From Acinetobacter guerrae (lineage in GTDB: Bacteria; Pseudomonadota; Gammaproteobacteria; Pseudomonadales; Moraxellaceae): 64,000 nt of DNA. The translations under genes were made by a program, and so were the position numbers. Shown in pieces: positions 1 through 8,159 of this stretch. Position 1 is the stretch's first letter. Each line of letters starts with the position of its first letter. The notes below the pieces were generated by a model. That model saw only the letters and a list, made by a program, of their open reading frames with translations. It was not told where the DNA came from and did not search any database. The stretch spans positions 1 to 64,000 of the forward strand of contig NZ_LXGN01000005.1 of assembly GCF_009372255.1 (NCBI RefSeq). The letters are read 5' to 3'.

Positions 1-45
1 AAACTTCATCTACTCTACCAAAATATCAATCAAATCCATTAAGAC

Positions 46-144
46 TTAACCAACACCCTGTTTTTCAACAAGTTTTTTATCCGCATCACCGCCGATGAGT
101 GCGCATTCTACAGCATTCCCCACCCAACGCAATACCTTTTTTAT
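46..144 (-). other. Short open stretch, possible small protein or gene remnant
   Basis: A minus-strand reading frame of 32 codons ends in TAA at 48-46. It reads like protein: basic start IKKVLRW, then VGNAVECALIGGDADKK. No ATG is present. An ATA stands at the natural first codon (144-142) and a TTG at 132-130. A stop lies four to seven codons upstream of the ATA. There is no good ribosome binding site. It could be a small protein with a decayed start or the tail of a lost gene. I do not recognise a family. The rest of 1-305 is AT-rich spacer. Confidence 0.2.
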
Positions 145-265
145 AAAAATATTTTCACAAGTTTATTTTTTAACCTTTTTATCTTTTTTATAACATTTTT
201 TACTCAGATTTGTTTTAATAACAGCTATGATCTCATCATTCAATAGAACCATCTTTCATATAGAA

Positions 266-274
266 TGGTATAAA
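266..274 (+). promoter_or_regulatory. Candidate extended -10 promoter for mlaA
   Basis: TG at 266-267 followed by one base and TATAAA at 269-274 fits an extended -10 element, about 30 bases before the mlaA start. No convincing -35 is visible, which is common for extended -10 promoters. Confidence 0.35.
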
Positions 275-305
275 ATCTTGCCGCAATAGGCGCTTAAGGA
301 TTCTT

Positions 306-1220
306 ATGCATTACTCAAAACTCGTTTTTATTGGGCTTCTTTCAACAAGTTTGTCTTTTCATCTTTTTGCTCAAGAGAGTACAAAGGATGTTGCGACTGA
401 TGCTGTAGAAGATGTCCCGTCTATATCTGAATCCGATACTCCTGAACACCGCGCACGATTCCAGAAGTTAAAAGACCTAAAAGATGATCTTAAAAATGTA
501 AAGGCCAGTGATTTTAAGGTAAATGCAAATGCTGCTCAGCCTGATGATGTTAAGGATCCTTTACAACCACTTAACCGACAGTTTTATGCATTTAATGATG
601 CATTAGACCGAACTATTGTGCGTCCAATTGCTGTTCAATATACACAGAAAACACCTGAACAAGTTCGTGGTTCTTATCGTTTGTTTCGTAAAAACTTAGG
701 TGAACCGTGGAATGCTGTCAATCAATTAATTCAAGGTCGCCCTTCTCGTGCAGCAAAAACATTGGGCCGTTTTACCATTAATACATTAACAACTTTTGGT
801 TTAGCTGATCCGGCACGTAGATTAGGTTTACCCGCGGAAGAAGAAAGTTTCGGGGTTACTCTAGGCTATTATGGTGTGCCATCAGGTCCTTTCCTGATGC
901 TGCCTTTTTTTGGTCCAAGTACATTACGCGATGGTTTTGGACTTGTTGTGGATAGTCAGACACGCCCACAAAAATATATTATGGATGATCAGGACGGTTT
1001 ATATTGGTCTACCAATATGCTGCAAGCTATTGATACACGTGCTCAAGTGTTGGATATTGAACAAATTTTGCAGGGTGACAAATATGCGGTCATTCGTGAT
1101 TTATACTTGCAACGCAAAAACTTCCAGATCGCAGAGAAAAAAGGCAATTCCTCAGAGCAAATCCAGTTTATCGACGATGATTCAGATGACGGCTCTGATG
1201 ATGCAAGTCATCAGAATTAA
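306..1220 (+). CDS. mlaA: MlaA/VacJ family outer-membrane lipid-asymmetry protein
   Basis: 304 residues. MlaA works with the MlaFEDB-MlaC pathway, taking mislocalised phospholipid from the outer leaflet of the outer membrane. The family core runs from about residue 85 (DPLQPLNRQFYAFND) to 230 and includes GRFTINTLTTFGLADPA, the YYGVPSGPF block and the LPFFGPSTLRDGFG block. The C-terminal end is very acidic. The start is fixed by AAGGA five to six bases before ATG. The N-terminus is a hydrophobic signal peptide ending near FAQ, but it has no cysteine, so the usual lipid anchor of MlaA is absent. The other mla genes are not in this window. The family call is secure. Confidence 0.93.
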   Translation: MHYSKLVFIGLLSTSLSFHLFAQESTKDVATDAVEDVPSISESDTPEHRARFQKLKDLKDDLKNVKASDFKVNANAAQPDDVKDPLQPLNRQFYAFNDALDRTIVRPIAVQYTQKTPEQVRGSYRLFRKNLGEPWNAVNQLIQGRPSRAAKTLGRFTINTLTTFGLADPARRLGLPAEEESFGVTLGYYGVPSGPFLMLPFFGPSTLRDGFGLVVDSQTRPQKYIMDDQDGLYWSTNMLQAIDTRAQVLDIEQILQGDKYAVIRDLYLQRKNFQIAEKKGNSSEQIQFIDDDSDDGSDDASHQN

Positions 1221-1248
1221 GTTTCTTCTTACATGATGTATTAATTTA

Positions 1249-1284
1249 AGATTGTTAGACATTGAGTTTTTCTAGCAATCTTTT
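1249..1284 (+). terminator. Intrinsic terminator after mlaA
   Basis: A 12-bp stem with one G-U wobble in the RNA (AAGATTGTTAGA with TCTAGCAATCTT), an 11-base loop, then a T-rich tail. It sits between mlaA and gigA. Confidence 0.6.
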
Positions 1285-1346
1285 GATTTCTATAGTACAT
1301 CTATTATAGTAAATGTGATTATTGATAAGGTTCCATTTAATCGTCT

Positions 1347-2315
1347 ATGTATTTTATTCAACCGACACGTTCAGTCCCTCATTTAGATAAAGCCCTTGAT
1401 GAGCTACCGAGCCTACAAGTCATTCACATAGATGATCTGGAATTATATGACCCTACGATTATCGCCATCGCAGATGTTCAAGATTTTTTACAATACCAAT
1501 GGTCATTACCAACTGTTGTTATTGCACGTGATGACGAAGGTGCCGCACTCGCCCAAGCTTGGCAATTAGGTGCGCTTGCAGGTTGGATTTGGGGGAAATT
1601 ACCCCAAAACCCTGTTGAAGCATTGTTTCAGATCGATGCTCAATACAAGCGTAATCAAGATAGTCGTGATCTTCCTGCTGCTGCTGAATTGCAAAAGAAA
1701 CTTTTACCTAATACGCTAGATTTACTTGATTATAAAATCGAAACTTTTTTTCAACCTTCTGCGTATTTATCTGGTGATTGGTACGATTACTGGAAACTTA
1801 ACGATAAAGAGGTTCTATTTTATTTAGCGGATGTTTCTGGTCACGGTGTTACCAGCAGCTTACTTACCTCATGGATGGCCGCTTTTCATGGACGTTCCAA
1901 AACGCCTCGTGAACTCATCAAAAAACTGAATGGCATGCTGTTACAGGAAAATATCGAAAAGCATATTACGATGGTTGCAGGCATTTTAAATTTGCAAACC
2001 CATCAAATACGTTGGTCTAGTGCTGGCCACTACCCTCCTCCCATTATTTTTGAACCCAACCAACCGCCTAAAATTTTAAATACGAGTAGCTTTCCGTTGG
2101 GCTTAACTGATGATCTGAACATTGAAGAATTTGAATGTACGCTGAACCGTCAGACTCGGTTTATTATTTGTTCAGATGGCGCACTTGAACCTTTTGATGG
2201 TGGTTTGAATGAACAGTTCGCTCAATTGGTCGATCATTTGCAAAAACAGTCTTTTAAAGCACCAGAACACGTCGCTGATGACATTGCCATACTGAGTCTT
2301 TGCCGACTGAATTAG
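1347..2315 (+). CDS. gigA: SpoIIE/RsbU-like PP2C serine phosphatase, GigA
   Basis: 322 residues. The first 100 or so look like a degenerate receiver-type domain. From about residue 110 there is a PP2C/SpoIIE phosphatase with the expected metal-binding aspartates in SGDWYDY, LADVSGHG, SDGALEP and ADDIAIL. Such enzymes dephosphorylate STAS-domain anti-anti-sigma factors. The next gene encodes one, matching the described Acinetobacter baumannii GigA/GigB pair, which controls antibiotic resistance and stress responses through the nitrogen PTS. The gene name is an inference from this pairing and domain make-up. It probably shares a transcript with gigB. Confidence 0.85.
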   Translation: MYFIQPTRSVPHLDKALDELPSLQVIHIDDLELYDPTIIAIADVQDFLQYQWSLPTVVIARDDEGAALAQAWQLGALAGWIWGKLPQNPVEALFQIDAQYKRNQDSRDLPAAAELQKKLLPNTLDLLDYKIETFFQPSAYLSGDWYDYWKLNDKEVLFYLADVSGHGVTSSLLTSWMAAFHGRSKTPRELIKKLNGMLLQENIEKHITMVAGILNLQTHQIRWSSAGHYPPPIIFEPNQPPKILNTSSFPLGLTDDLNIEEFECTLNRQTRFIICSDGALEPFDGGLNEQFAQLVDHLQKQSFKAPEHVADDIAILSLCRLN

Positions 2316-2320
2316 TTTTA

Positions 2321-2350
2321 TAATCAATACGATACATTTTAATCAATACG
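2321..2350. repeat. 11-bp direct repeat between gigA and gigB
   Basis: TAATCAATACG occurs at 2321-2331 and again at 2340-2350, a 19-bp period, in the spacer just before gigB. It may be a regulator site or a chance duplication. Confidence 0.4.
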
Positions 2351-2428
2351 TATAAGACTGTTAGATACTTGAGTATCTATGCGCCCTATGTGATAATTTT
2401 GCAATCCTTCTCTGAAAATGGCATTTAT

Positions 2429-2950
2429 ATGTCAACAGGTCATGTTGAATATGCAAGTTTAAATGGTACGCATATTTTCAAACTTATTGGTGAAGTACGC
2501 GCCCAGTCTTGCATAAGTCTAGACAAACTTTTAAATCGAATTGAACAACAGGAAAATGTAGTTGGTGCAATTGTCGATTTAACTGAAACAACTTTTATTG
2601 ATAGTACGGTTCTTGGGATATTGGCAAAGCTAGGTTTAAAACTGAAGCAAGTTCATCATATTCAGGCAGTCATGCTTTCAACCAATCCTGATATTACAAC
2701 TCTGGCCAATAGTATGGGGCTAGGGCAGGTTTTTGTTATTTTAAATTATTGTAAAGAACCGCAAATGTGTACGCATGAGTTATGTGAAGAAGAAATCACG
2801 CATAATGCCATGTTAAAAACGGTTCTTGATGCACACAAGACCCTAATGCAACTGAACGAAAATAATCAAAATATGTTTGAGCCATTAGTGAAACAACTTC
2901 AAAAAGAACAAGATACACTGGATCAAGTATCTCCTAAGCAAAATGCTTAA
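2429..2950 (+). CDS. gigB: STAS-domain anti-anti-sigma factor, GigB
   Basis: 173 residues from the ATG at 2429; an in-frame TTG at 2369 would add 20 residues that do not look conserved. Residues about 5-105 form a STAS domain. The phosphorylatable serine lies in FIDSTVLGIL, the usual place for SpoIIAA/RsbV proteins. A helical extension of about 70 residues follows. In A. baumannii, GigB is reported to be dephosphorylated by GigA and to interact with NPr, the HPr-like protein of the nitrogen PTS. An NPr gene (ptsO) is present in this window near 38.3 kb. The domain is clear; the start is less so, as neither candidate has a strong ribosome binding site. Confidence 0.82.
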   Translation: MSTGHVEYASLNGTHIFKLIGEVRAQSCISLDKLLNRIEQQENVVGAIVDLTETTFIDSTVLGILAKLGLKLKQVHHIQAVMLSTNPDITTLANSMGLGQVFVILNYCKEPQMCTHELCEEEITHNAMLKTVLDAHKTLMQLNENNQNMFEPLVKQLQKEQDTLDQVSPKQNA

Positions 2951-2981
2951 TTTACCGTTATCTTCAGGATAAAATCTGCAT

Positions 2982-3806
2982 ATGACTTTACTTTCTGTTA
3001 CACAAATGAATTCTCAGAATGACATTGAAGATAATTTTCGTGTCATTGAATCATTGATTCAGCAAAGTAAAGCTCAACAGGCTGAACTGATCGTATTTCC
3101 TGAAAATTTTGTTTGTTTCGCTGCGGGTAAACAGCGTGAAACTGCGGCACAATTTGAACGTATTCAGCAAAGACTTGAGCAACTCGCACATCAACACAAT
3201 ATCTGGATAATCGCAGGTACATTACCTTGCCCATTTCGCCCTAATGGTTCTATCATTCAAGATGGACGTGTACGCACAGTCAGTTTATGTATTAGTCCTG
3301 AACGCACAGAAGCACGTTATGACAAAATTCATTTATTTGATGTGCAAGTGGGTGATGCTGTCGGAGGGTATCAGGAATCAAAATTTTTTGAACCAGGTGA
3401 TGAGGTTGTAGTTGCCAAAACTCCTTTTGGCAATATTGGCATGATGGTTTGCTACGACTTGCGTTTTCCAGAATTAGCATTGACTCTTCGTGCGCAAGGT
3501 GCACGTATTTTAACTGCTCCAGCGGCTTTTACTTATACGACAGGTCAAATGCATTGGCAGCTTTTATTACAAGCTCGTGCAATGGATACTCAATGTGATG
3601 TACTAGGTGCAGCTCAACAAGGCTGGCATGGCGAGAAACGTCAAACTTGGGGACATACAGGAGCAACCAATAGTCGTGGTCAACTGATAGAAATTATGAA
3701 TAGTGAAGGCTCAGGGCTGATTACTGTCGAATTTGATGCAAATGAACAGGATCAAATTCGTGCTTCAATGCCATTGATGCAACATCGACGTTTAATTTCT
3801 TTTTAA
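2982..3806 (+). CDS. Carbon-nitrogen hydrolase (nitrilase family), probable deaminated-glutathione amidase
   Basis: 274 residues, a full single-domain nitrilase-fold amidase. The Glu-Lys-Cys catalytic triad is visible: glutamate in VFPENF (about residue 41), lysine in YDKIHLFD (about 115) and cysteine in MVCYDLRFPE (about 158). The YDKIHLFD and CYDLRFPE versions of these motifs are typical of the Nit1/YbeM branch, which hydrolyses deaminated glutathione, a repair function. The exact substrate is an inference. It follows gigB by 31 bases and may be co-transcribed with it. Confidence 0.85.
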   Translation: MTLLSVTQMNSQNDIEDNFRVIESLIQQSKAQQAELIVFPENFVCFAAGKQRETAAQFERIQQRLEQLAHQHNIWIIAGTLPCPFRPNGSIIQDGRVRTVSLCISPERTEARYDKIHLFDVQVGDAVGGYQESKFFEPGDEVVVAKTPFGNIGMMVCYDLRFPELALTLRAQGARILTAPAAFTYTTGQMHWQLLLQARAMDTQCDVLGAAQQGWHGEKRQTWGHTGATNSRGQLIEIMNSEGSGLITVEFDANEQDQIRASMPLMQHRRLISF

Positions 3807-3886
3807 TACATCATATTTTTATTACTGAAATCATTTATTTAAAGCTATAATCAAGTATCGCATCTTTTTTGTATTGAAGAATTTTT

Positions 3887-4333
3887 ATGCAACAAGATTC
3901 ATCGGGTTTACAACTAGATAATCAGTTGTGCTTTATGATTTATTCTACGAATCTTGCATTTCATCAGATTTATCGAAAAGTTCTAGCATCCTTAGGGCTA
4001 ACTTATCCTCAATATTTGGTGATGCTAGTATTGTGGGAAAAAGATCAGCTGACAGTTTCTGAAATAGGCGCACGTTTATTTTTAGAATCATCCACCTTAA
4101 CTCCGCTTTTGAAAAAACTTGAATCACATCAACTGATTTTACGTCAACGCTCGTCTCAAGATGAACGACAAGTGATTATTACCTTGACTGATTTAGGGAT
4201 TAATCTGCAAAAAAAAGCACTCGAAGTTCCTGAAAAAGTCATTAGCACCACATCATGTGACTTAGATCAGCTCTTAGCACTCAAAGATCAATTACAGATT
4301 TTACGTAATAACCTTCTTATGCATAACAAATAA
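3887..4333 (+). CDS. ohrR: MarR-family repressor, OhrR-type organic peroxide sensor
   Basis: 148 residues with a winged-helix MarR fold. The N-terminal block DNQLCFMIYS puts a cysteine at residue 15, the position of the peroxide-sensing cysteine of OhrR. The recognition-helix region (ESSTLTPLLKKLE) and the wing (RSSQDERQVIITLT) follow the family pattern. OhrR represses the hydroperoxide reductase gene ohr, but no ohr gene is adjacent or elsewhere in this window, so the target is unknown. It could be another one-cysteine MarR protein. Confidence 0.8.
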   Translation: MQQDSSGLQLDNQLCFMIYSTNLAFHQIYRKVLASLGLTYPQYLVMLVLWEKDQLTVSEIGARLFLESSTLTPLLKKLESHQLILRQRSSQDERQVIITLTDLGINLQKKALEVPEKVISTTSCDLDQLLALKDQLQILRNNLLMHNK

Positions 4334-4757
4334 AATTTAAAATATTTTGAATATCATCTTGCTAAATTATTTAAATCGCATACTATATATTTAAATACAA
4401 ATTAATATCACACAATTTATTTAAGCAATACTCAGTCATGATGATAGGTTTATTCATATCCAAACAATGATAAGCATGTGTCAGGATCAACAATGCATCT
4501 ACTGGTGAATGTACTGAGTTAAAGAAAATAAATCGTTAAATAGATTCTGATATTGAAGTCATCAGCACTGTCGTTTTAAAGGCTAGTTTTTCTAGGGTAG
4601 TTTTTTGATGAGATGATCAATCATAAAATTGGCTGCTGGATAGCTAATGAAAGAATAGGCTGCTTCAATATCACTCCCAATGCATACTCCCTCTCATGCA
4701 TAGCACAAAGCACCTTAATCGGTGCTTTGTGCTTTTTGGATTTTTAAAATTTTTTTG
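4334..4757. other. Gene-free spacer with a possible coding remnant
   Basis: About 420 bases between the converging ohrR and gspE genes. On the minus strand, 4693-4592 is an open stretch of 33 codons ending in TAG that reads SDIEAAYSFISYPAANF, which is protein-like but has no start. It may be the tail of a decayed gene. A strong hairpin follows at 4702-4733. Nothing else is recognisable. Confidence 0.3.
4702..4740 (+). terminator. Strong intrinsic terminator, plus orientation
   Basis: A perfect 13-bp stem (AGCACAAAGCACC with GGTGCTTTGTGCT, six-base loop) followed on the plus strand by TTTTGGATTTTT. There is no U-run on the gspE side, so it points the same way as ohrR although it lies 370 bases past that gene. 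It may end a long ohrR 3' UTR or an unannotated RNA. Confidence 0.75.
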
Positions 4758-6245
4758 CTATTCTTCAGCTTGATTGGTCACACGTAATACTTCTTCAAGT
4801 GTGGTTTTCCCTGCCAATACTTTTCTTAAACCATCATCACGAATTGAACCTGAATATTGACGAGCGTAGCGCTCTAGTTCAAATTCAGCAGCATTGCCGT
4901 GAATGAAACGACGCATTTGGTCATCTACAGGGACAATTTCATAAATGGCAGTTCGCCCAGTAAAACCTAAATGTGAACAATGCTCACAACCTTGAGGCTC
5001 TGGTAGTTTTAAGTTTTGTTCAGAACTAATATGCTGAAATAATTGACGCTCAAAATCGTCTGCTTCGCGCCAAGTCGCGCAATGTGAACATAAGGTTCGG
5101 ACTAAACGCTGTGCGATCACCCCAATTAATGAACTTGATAGAAGAAAAGGTTCAATTCCCATATCTTTTAGACGAGTGACTGCACCAATTGCAGTATTGG
5201 TATGCAAAGTAGATAAAACCAAATGCCCTGTTAGTGAGGCTTGTACCGCAATTTCAGCCGTTTCAAGATCTCGAATTTCTCCGACCATCACCACATCGGG
5301 ATCCTGACGCAGCATGGCTTTTAAAGCGCGCGCAAAGGTCATATCAACTTTGGTATTGACCTGAGTTTGCCCAATCCCTTCTAACTGATATTCAATAGGA
5401 TCTTCAGCAGTCAAAATATTGCGAGTATTGTCATTTAAATCAGAAAGTGCTGCATATAAAGTTGTGGTTTTACCAGAACCTGTCGGCCCCGTGACTAAAA
5501 TGATGCCATGAGGTCGATGTACCAAATGCGTCAAGCGTTCGTAATCGTTTGACATGAGTCCCAAATGGGTCATGTTTAAACGTCCTGCCTGTTTATCTAG
5601 TAAACGCATCACAACGCGCTCGCCATGCGATGAGGGTAAAGTTGAGACCCGCACATCCACTTCTCGACCCGCTAAACGCAACGAAATACGACCATCCTGA
5701 GGAATACGCTTCTCGGCAATATCCAGTTTTGCCATAACTTTGATACGTGAAACTAATAAAGGCGCAAGTTCACGGCGCGGCTGTACAATTTCACGTAGTT
5801 GACCATCGACACGCAAACGCACTGAAAGTTTTTTTTCAAAGGATTCGATATGAATATCTGACGCATTGACCCGAATGGCTTCAGACAAAAGTGCATTAAT
5901 CAGCCTGACAATCGGCGCATCATCTTCCTGATCCATCAAATCCTCAGCTTCTGGCACCTGATCTGCCAAACTTAATAAATCTGGATGGTCTTCAAGCCCC
6001 GCGGCAACTTGTTGCGATTCCCCTGTATCTCCTGCATAACTCGAACTCAGTAATGCATTAAAACTCTGATCATCGCAAATTTGATGTTGTACGGGTTTAC
6101 CTACAATCCGTCTTGCTTCCTGCAAGGCAATCCACTCTGTATTTTGACGGCGTACAATAAAGACTTGATCCCCTTCATAACGCAACAAAACGCCATGACG
6201 TTTCGCAAAACTATATGGAATTTGTATTTGTTTAAGTATTTGCAT
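4758..6245 (-). CDS. gspE: Type II secretion system assembly ATPase GspE
   Basis: 495 residues from the ATG at 6245; a GTG one codon earlier is the alternative. This cytoplasmic hexameric ATPase powers pseudopilus assembly. An N-terminal GspE domain is followed by the secretion ATPase core: Walker A GPTGSGKTTTLYA, Asp box TAEDPIEYQLEG, Walker B DPDVVMVGEIRDLETAE and His box STLHTN. A zinc site is formed by CSHC and CEHC in the C-terminal third. The length suits GspE better than PilB (about 570). No other gsp genes are nearby, in keeping with the scattered T2SS loci of Acinetobacter. Its 5' end faces the next gene across 57 bases. Confidence 0.88.
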   Translation of the reverse strand: MQILKQIQIPYSFAKRHGVLLRYEGDQVFIVRRQNTEWIALQEARRIVGKPVQHQICDDQSFNALLSSSYAGDTGESQQVAAGLEDHPDLLSLADQVPEAEDLMDQEDDAPIVRLINALLSEAIRVNASDIHIESFEKKLSVRLRVDGQLREIVQPRRELAPLLVSRIKVMAKLDIAEKRIPQDGRISLRLAGREVDVRVSTLPSSHGERVVMRLLDKQAGRLNMTHLGLMSNDYERLTHLVHRPHGIILVTGPTGSGKTTTLYAALSDLNDNTRNILTAEDPIEYQLEGIGQTQVNTKVDMTFARALKAMLRQDPDVVMVGEIRDLETAEIAVQASLTGHLVLSTLHTNTAIGAVTRLKDMGIEPFLLSSSLIGVIAQRLVRTLCSHCATWREADDFERQLFQHISSEQNLKLPEPQGCEHCSHLGFTGRTAIYEIVPVDDQMRRFIHGNAAEFELERYARQYSGSIRDDGLRKVLAGKTTLEEVLRVTNQAEE

Positions 6246-6302
6246 CACAAATTTATAATGATCAAAAATAGAGTTTTGAGTGTACTCTAAGCGTACTACA
6301 GC

Positions 6303-7169
6303 GTGAAGTCTGTTTTTACAAACTCACCAGAGGAATTTTTTAACTTGGAACAACAGCAATACGATCATCTCGAACCCGAGCAAACCAATTTAAAGTGGTG
6401 GGGTGAACAGAAATTTGAACTCAGCGAATCTAAAGCATGGCAGTTTGGGTCATTGCTCTTTCGTTTGACACGCGGAATTAATGAATGGCGACTGGAGTAT
6501 TATCGTCCACAATACCAACATGACTATGAACAACAATGGCAGAGAATTGCAGACCCACATTTTGCCTTTCCACAAGGGGCAAAAATTGAACGCTATATGT
6601 TTCGTAATACCCATAATGAATTTCAACTGATGCCACGTTTGGCAGATCGTTCTGTGGTTATCAAACCAGTCGATCCAATTTATATTCCAGCAGGCGAACG
6701 CGGAACACTTTATATTAGTACGCCATTATGGATTGCAGGCTTTGTTGAAAATCAGAGAGAACCCATTTTTGATCTTCCTGTAATTCGCCCCAAAGATACT
6801 TGGTTTGGCCCTGATCATCGTACTGGGGAAATGTGTTATGCCACAGCGGTTGATGGTCGCACCGATTTAAATCTACTTAAACCACGTGCATTTCGAGCTG
6901 TTACTCCTGTCGAATTTCATAACACCAGTAGCCAACAATTACGCTTTGATCGTATGAATGTTCCTGTGTCTGCCTTGCCTTTATTTTATAGTGAAAGCAC
7001 CAATCGCTTATGGACATCTCAAATTAAAGTCATACATGAAGGTTCAGATCGTCCACCGCGTATTCGTCTGGAAAATCGTACGCCCCCATTGGCAGGTGAA
7101 GTCACTTATGTACATCCACCACGTTCGCCGGGTGGTGCCCTGTTTAACATGTTTGATTCATTTTTCTAA
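6303..7169 (+). CDS. Uncharacterised soluble protein paired with an MscS channel (possibly DUF432-like)
   Basis: 288 residues, starting with GTG; no signal peptide or membrane segment. It is rich in aromatic and charged residues, with segments such as WGEQKFELSESKAWQFG and YIPAGERGTLYISTPLWIAG that suggest a beta-rich fold. I recall DUF432 proteins beside mechanosensitive channel genes, and this sequence resembles them, but I cannot confirm the family. The gene ends nine bases before the MscS start, with that gene's ribosome site in between, so the two are almost certainly one operon. A role in controlling or sensing through the channel is inference only. Confidence 0.6.
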   Translation: MKSVFTNSPEEFFNLEQQQYDHLEPEQTNLKWWGEQKFELSESKAWQFGSLLFRLTRGINEWRLEYYRPQYQHDYEQQWQRIADPHFAFPQGAKIERYMFRNTHNEFQLMPRLADRSVVIKPVDPIYIPAGERGTLYISTPLWIAGFVENQREPIFDLPVIRPKDTWFGPDHRTGEMCYATAVDGRTDLNLLKPRAFRAVTPVEFHNTSSQQLRFDRMNVPVSALPLFYSESTNRLWTSQIKVIHEGSDRPPRIRLENRTPPLAGEVTYVHPPRSPGGALFNMFDSFF

Positions 7170-7178
7170 GGAGGCATT

Positions 7179-8099
7179 ATGGCAGATTCCAATATCCCCA
7201 AAGATGTCGCTGTCAGCCTCAAAGGGATTTTTACCAATATTAATCTGGATCGACTGAGTGAAATTCTGGTCGCTCTTGTTCTATGTTTAATTGGCTTTAT
7301 TTTTGCCCGCTTGGTTTCAAATACTTTTATCCGAACCGTAGGCATGCGCTTCAATGCACACCAACGAATGGTTTGGCGACGCGGAATCTTCTACTTTATT
7401 TTTATTATTTTTGTGATGGCAAGCCTGAAAGAAGCAGGCTTTAAACTCAGTGTGTTTTTAGGTGCAGCAGGAATTTTAACTGTCGCTTTGGGTTTTGCTT
7501 CACAAACCTCAGCCAGTAACTTGATTAGCGGTTTGTTCCTGATTGGTGAAGGTTCATTTGAGGTCGGAGATACCATTCAAATTACCTTAATTCGTGGTCA
7601 TACCATTGAAGGGCAAGTGATTTCGATCGATTTACTTTCGGTCAAATTACTGACATTAGATAATGTCTATGTACGTTTACCCAATGAACAATTGATTCGA
7701 GCTCCAGTCATGAATATGTCCAAGTATCCAATACGACGTATTCCGATTACCCTCGCCATTAACTTTCAGGAAGACATCATGAAAGTGCGCAAGGTTCTTC
7801 TTGAGGTTGCATCCAGATATCCTTTGGCATTAGATGACCCCAAACCTGAGGTGACTGTCACCGCCTTTCGTGAATCTTCAATTGAGCTGTTATTTTCAGT
7901 CTGGTGCCGTCAAGAGTTGTATTTAAAAACTCGAGATGAATTGCAAGAACGTATTCGTAATGGCTTTTTGGAAAATCAAATTGAGATTCCTGTACCGAAG
8001 ATGGGTTTTGTTGATCGTCCACCAACAACGCCTTTAACGGAAGATGACATTGACCCCTATGCCAATACACAGGAACTTAAACGAGAACCAAAACTTTAG
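7179..8099 (+). CDS. Small-conductance mechanosensitive channel (MscS family)
   Basis: 306 residues. Inner-membrane channel that opens on membrane tension and releases solutes during osmotic downshock. Hydrophobic segments lie at about residues 25-45, 65-85 and 90-125. The last is the pore-lining helix with the Gly/Ala-rich pattern GAAGILTVALGFASQTSASN. The beta domain follows (FEVGDTIQI, GQVISIDLLSVKL) and then an alpha/beta C-terminal domain. AAGGAGG six bases before ATG is a strong ribosome site. It is shorter at the N-terminus than some paralogues, so I give no specific paralogue name. Confidence 0.9.
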   Translation: MADSNIPKDVAVSLKGIFTNINLDRLSEILVALVLCLIGFIFARLVSNTFIRTVGMRFNAHQRMVWRRGIFYFIFIIFVMASLKEAGFKLSVFLGAAGILTVALGFASQTSASNLISGLFLIGEGSFEVGDTIQITLIRGHTIEGQVISIDLLSVKLLTLDNVYVRLPNEQLIRAPVMNMSKYPIRRIPITLAINFQEDIMKVRKVLLEVASRYPLALDDPKPEVTVTAFRESSIELLFSVWCRQELYLKTRDELQERIRNGFLENQIEIPVPKMGFVDRPPTTPLTEDDIDPYANTQELKREPKL

Positions 8100-8110
8100 G
8101 CAAATTGACA

Positions 8111-8129
8111 AGGGTGGCACGGCCACCCT
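8111..8129 (+). terminator. Hairpin terminator after the MscS gene
   Basis: A perfect 8-bp GC-rich stem (AGGGTGGC with GCCACCCT) and a 3-base loop. The T-run is weak, so termination may be partial. Confidence 0.5.
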
Positions 8130-8159
8130 CTAAAATAGTTTATCCATAAGGTTTTAAAT

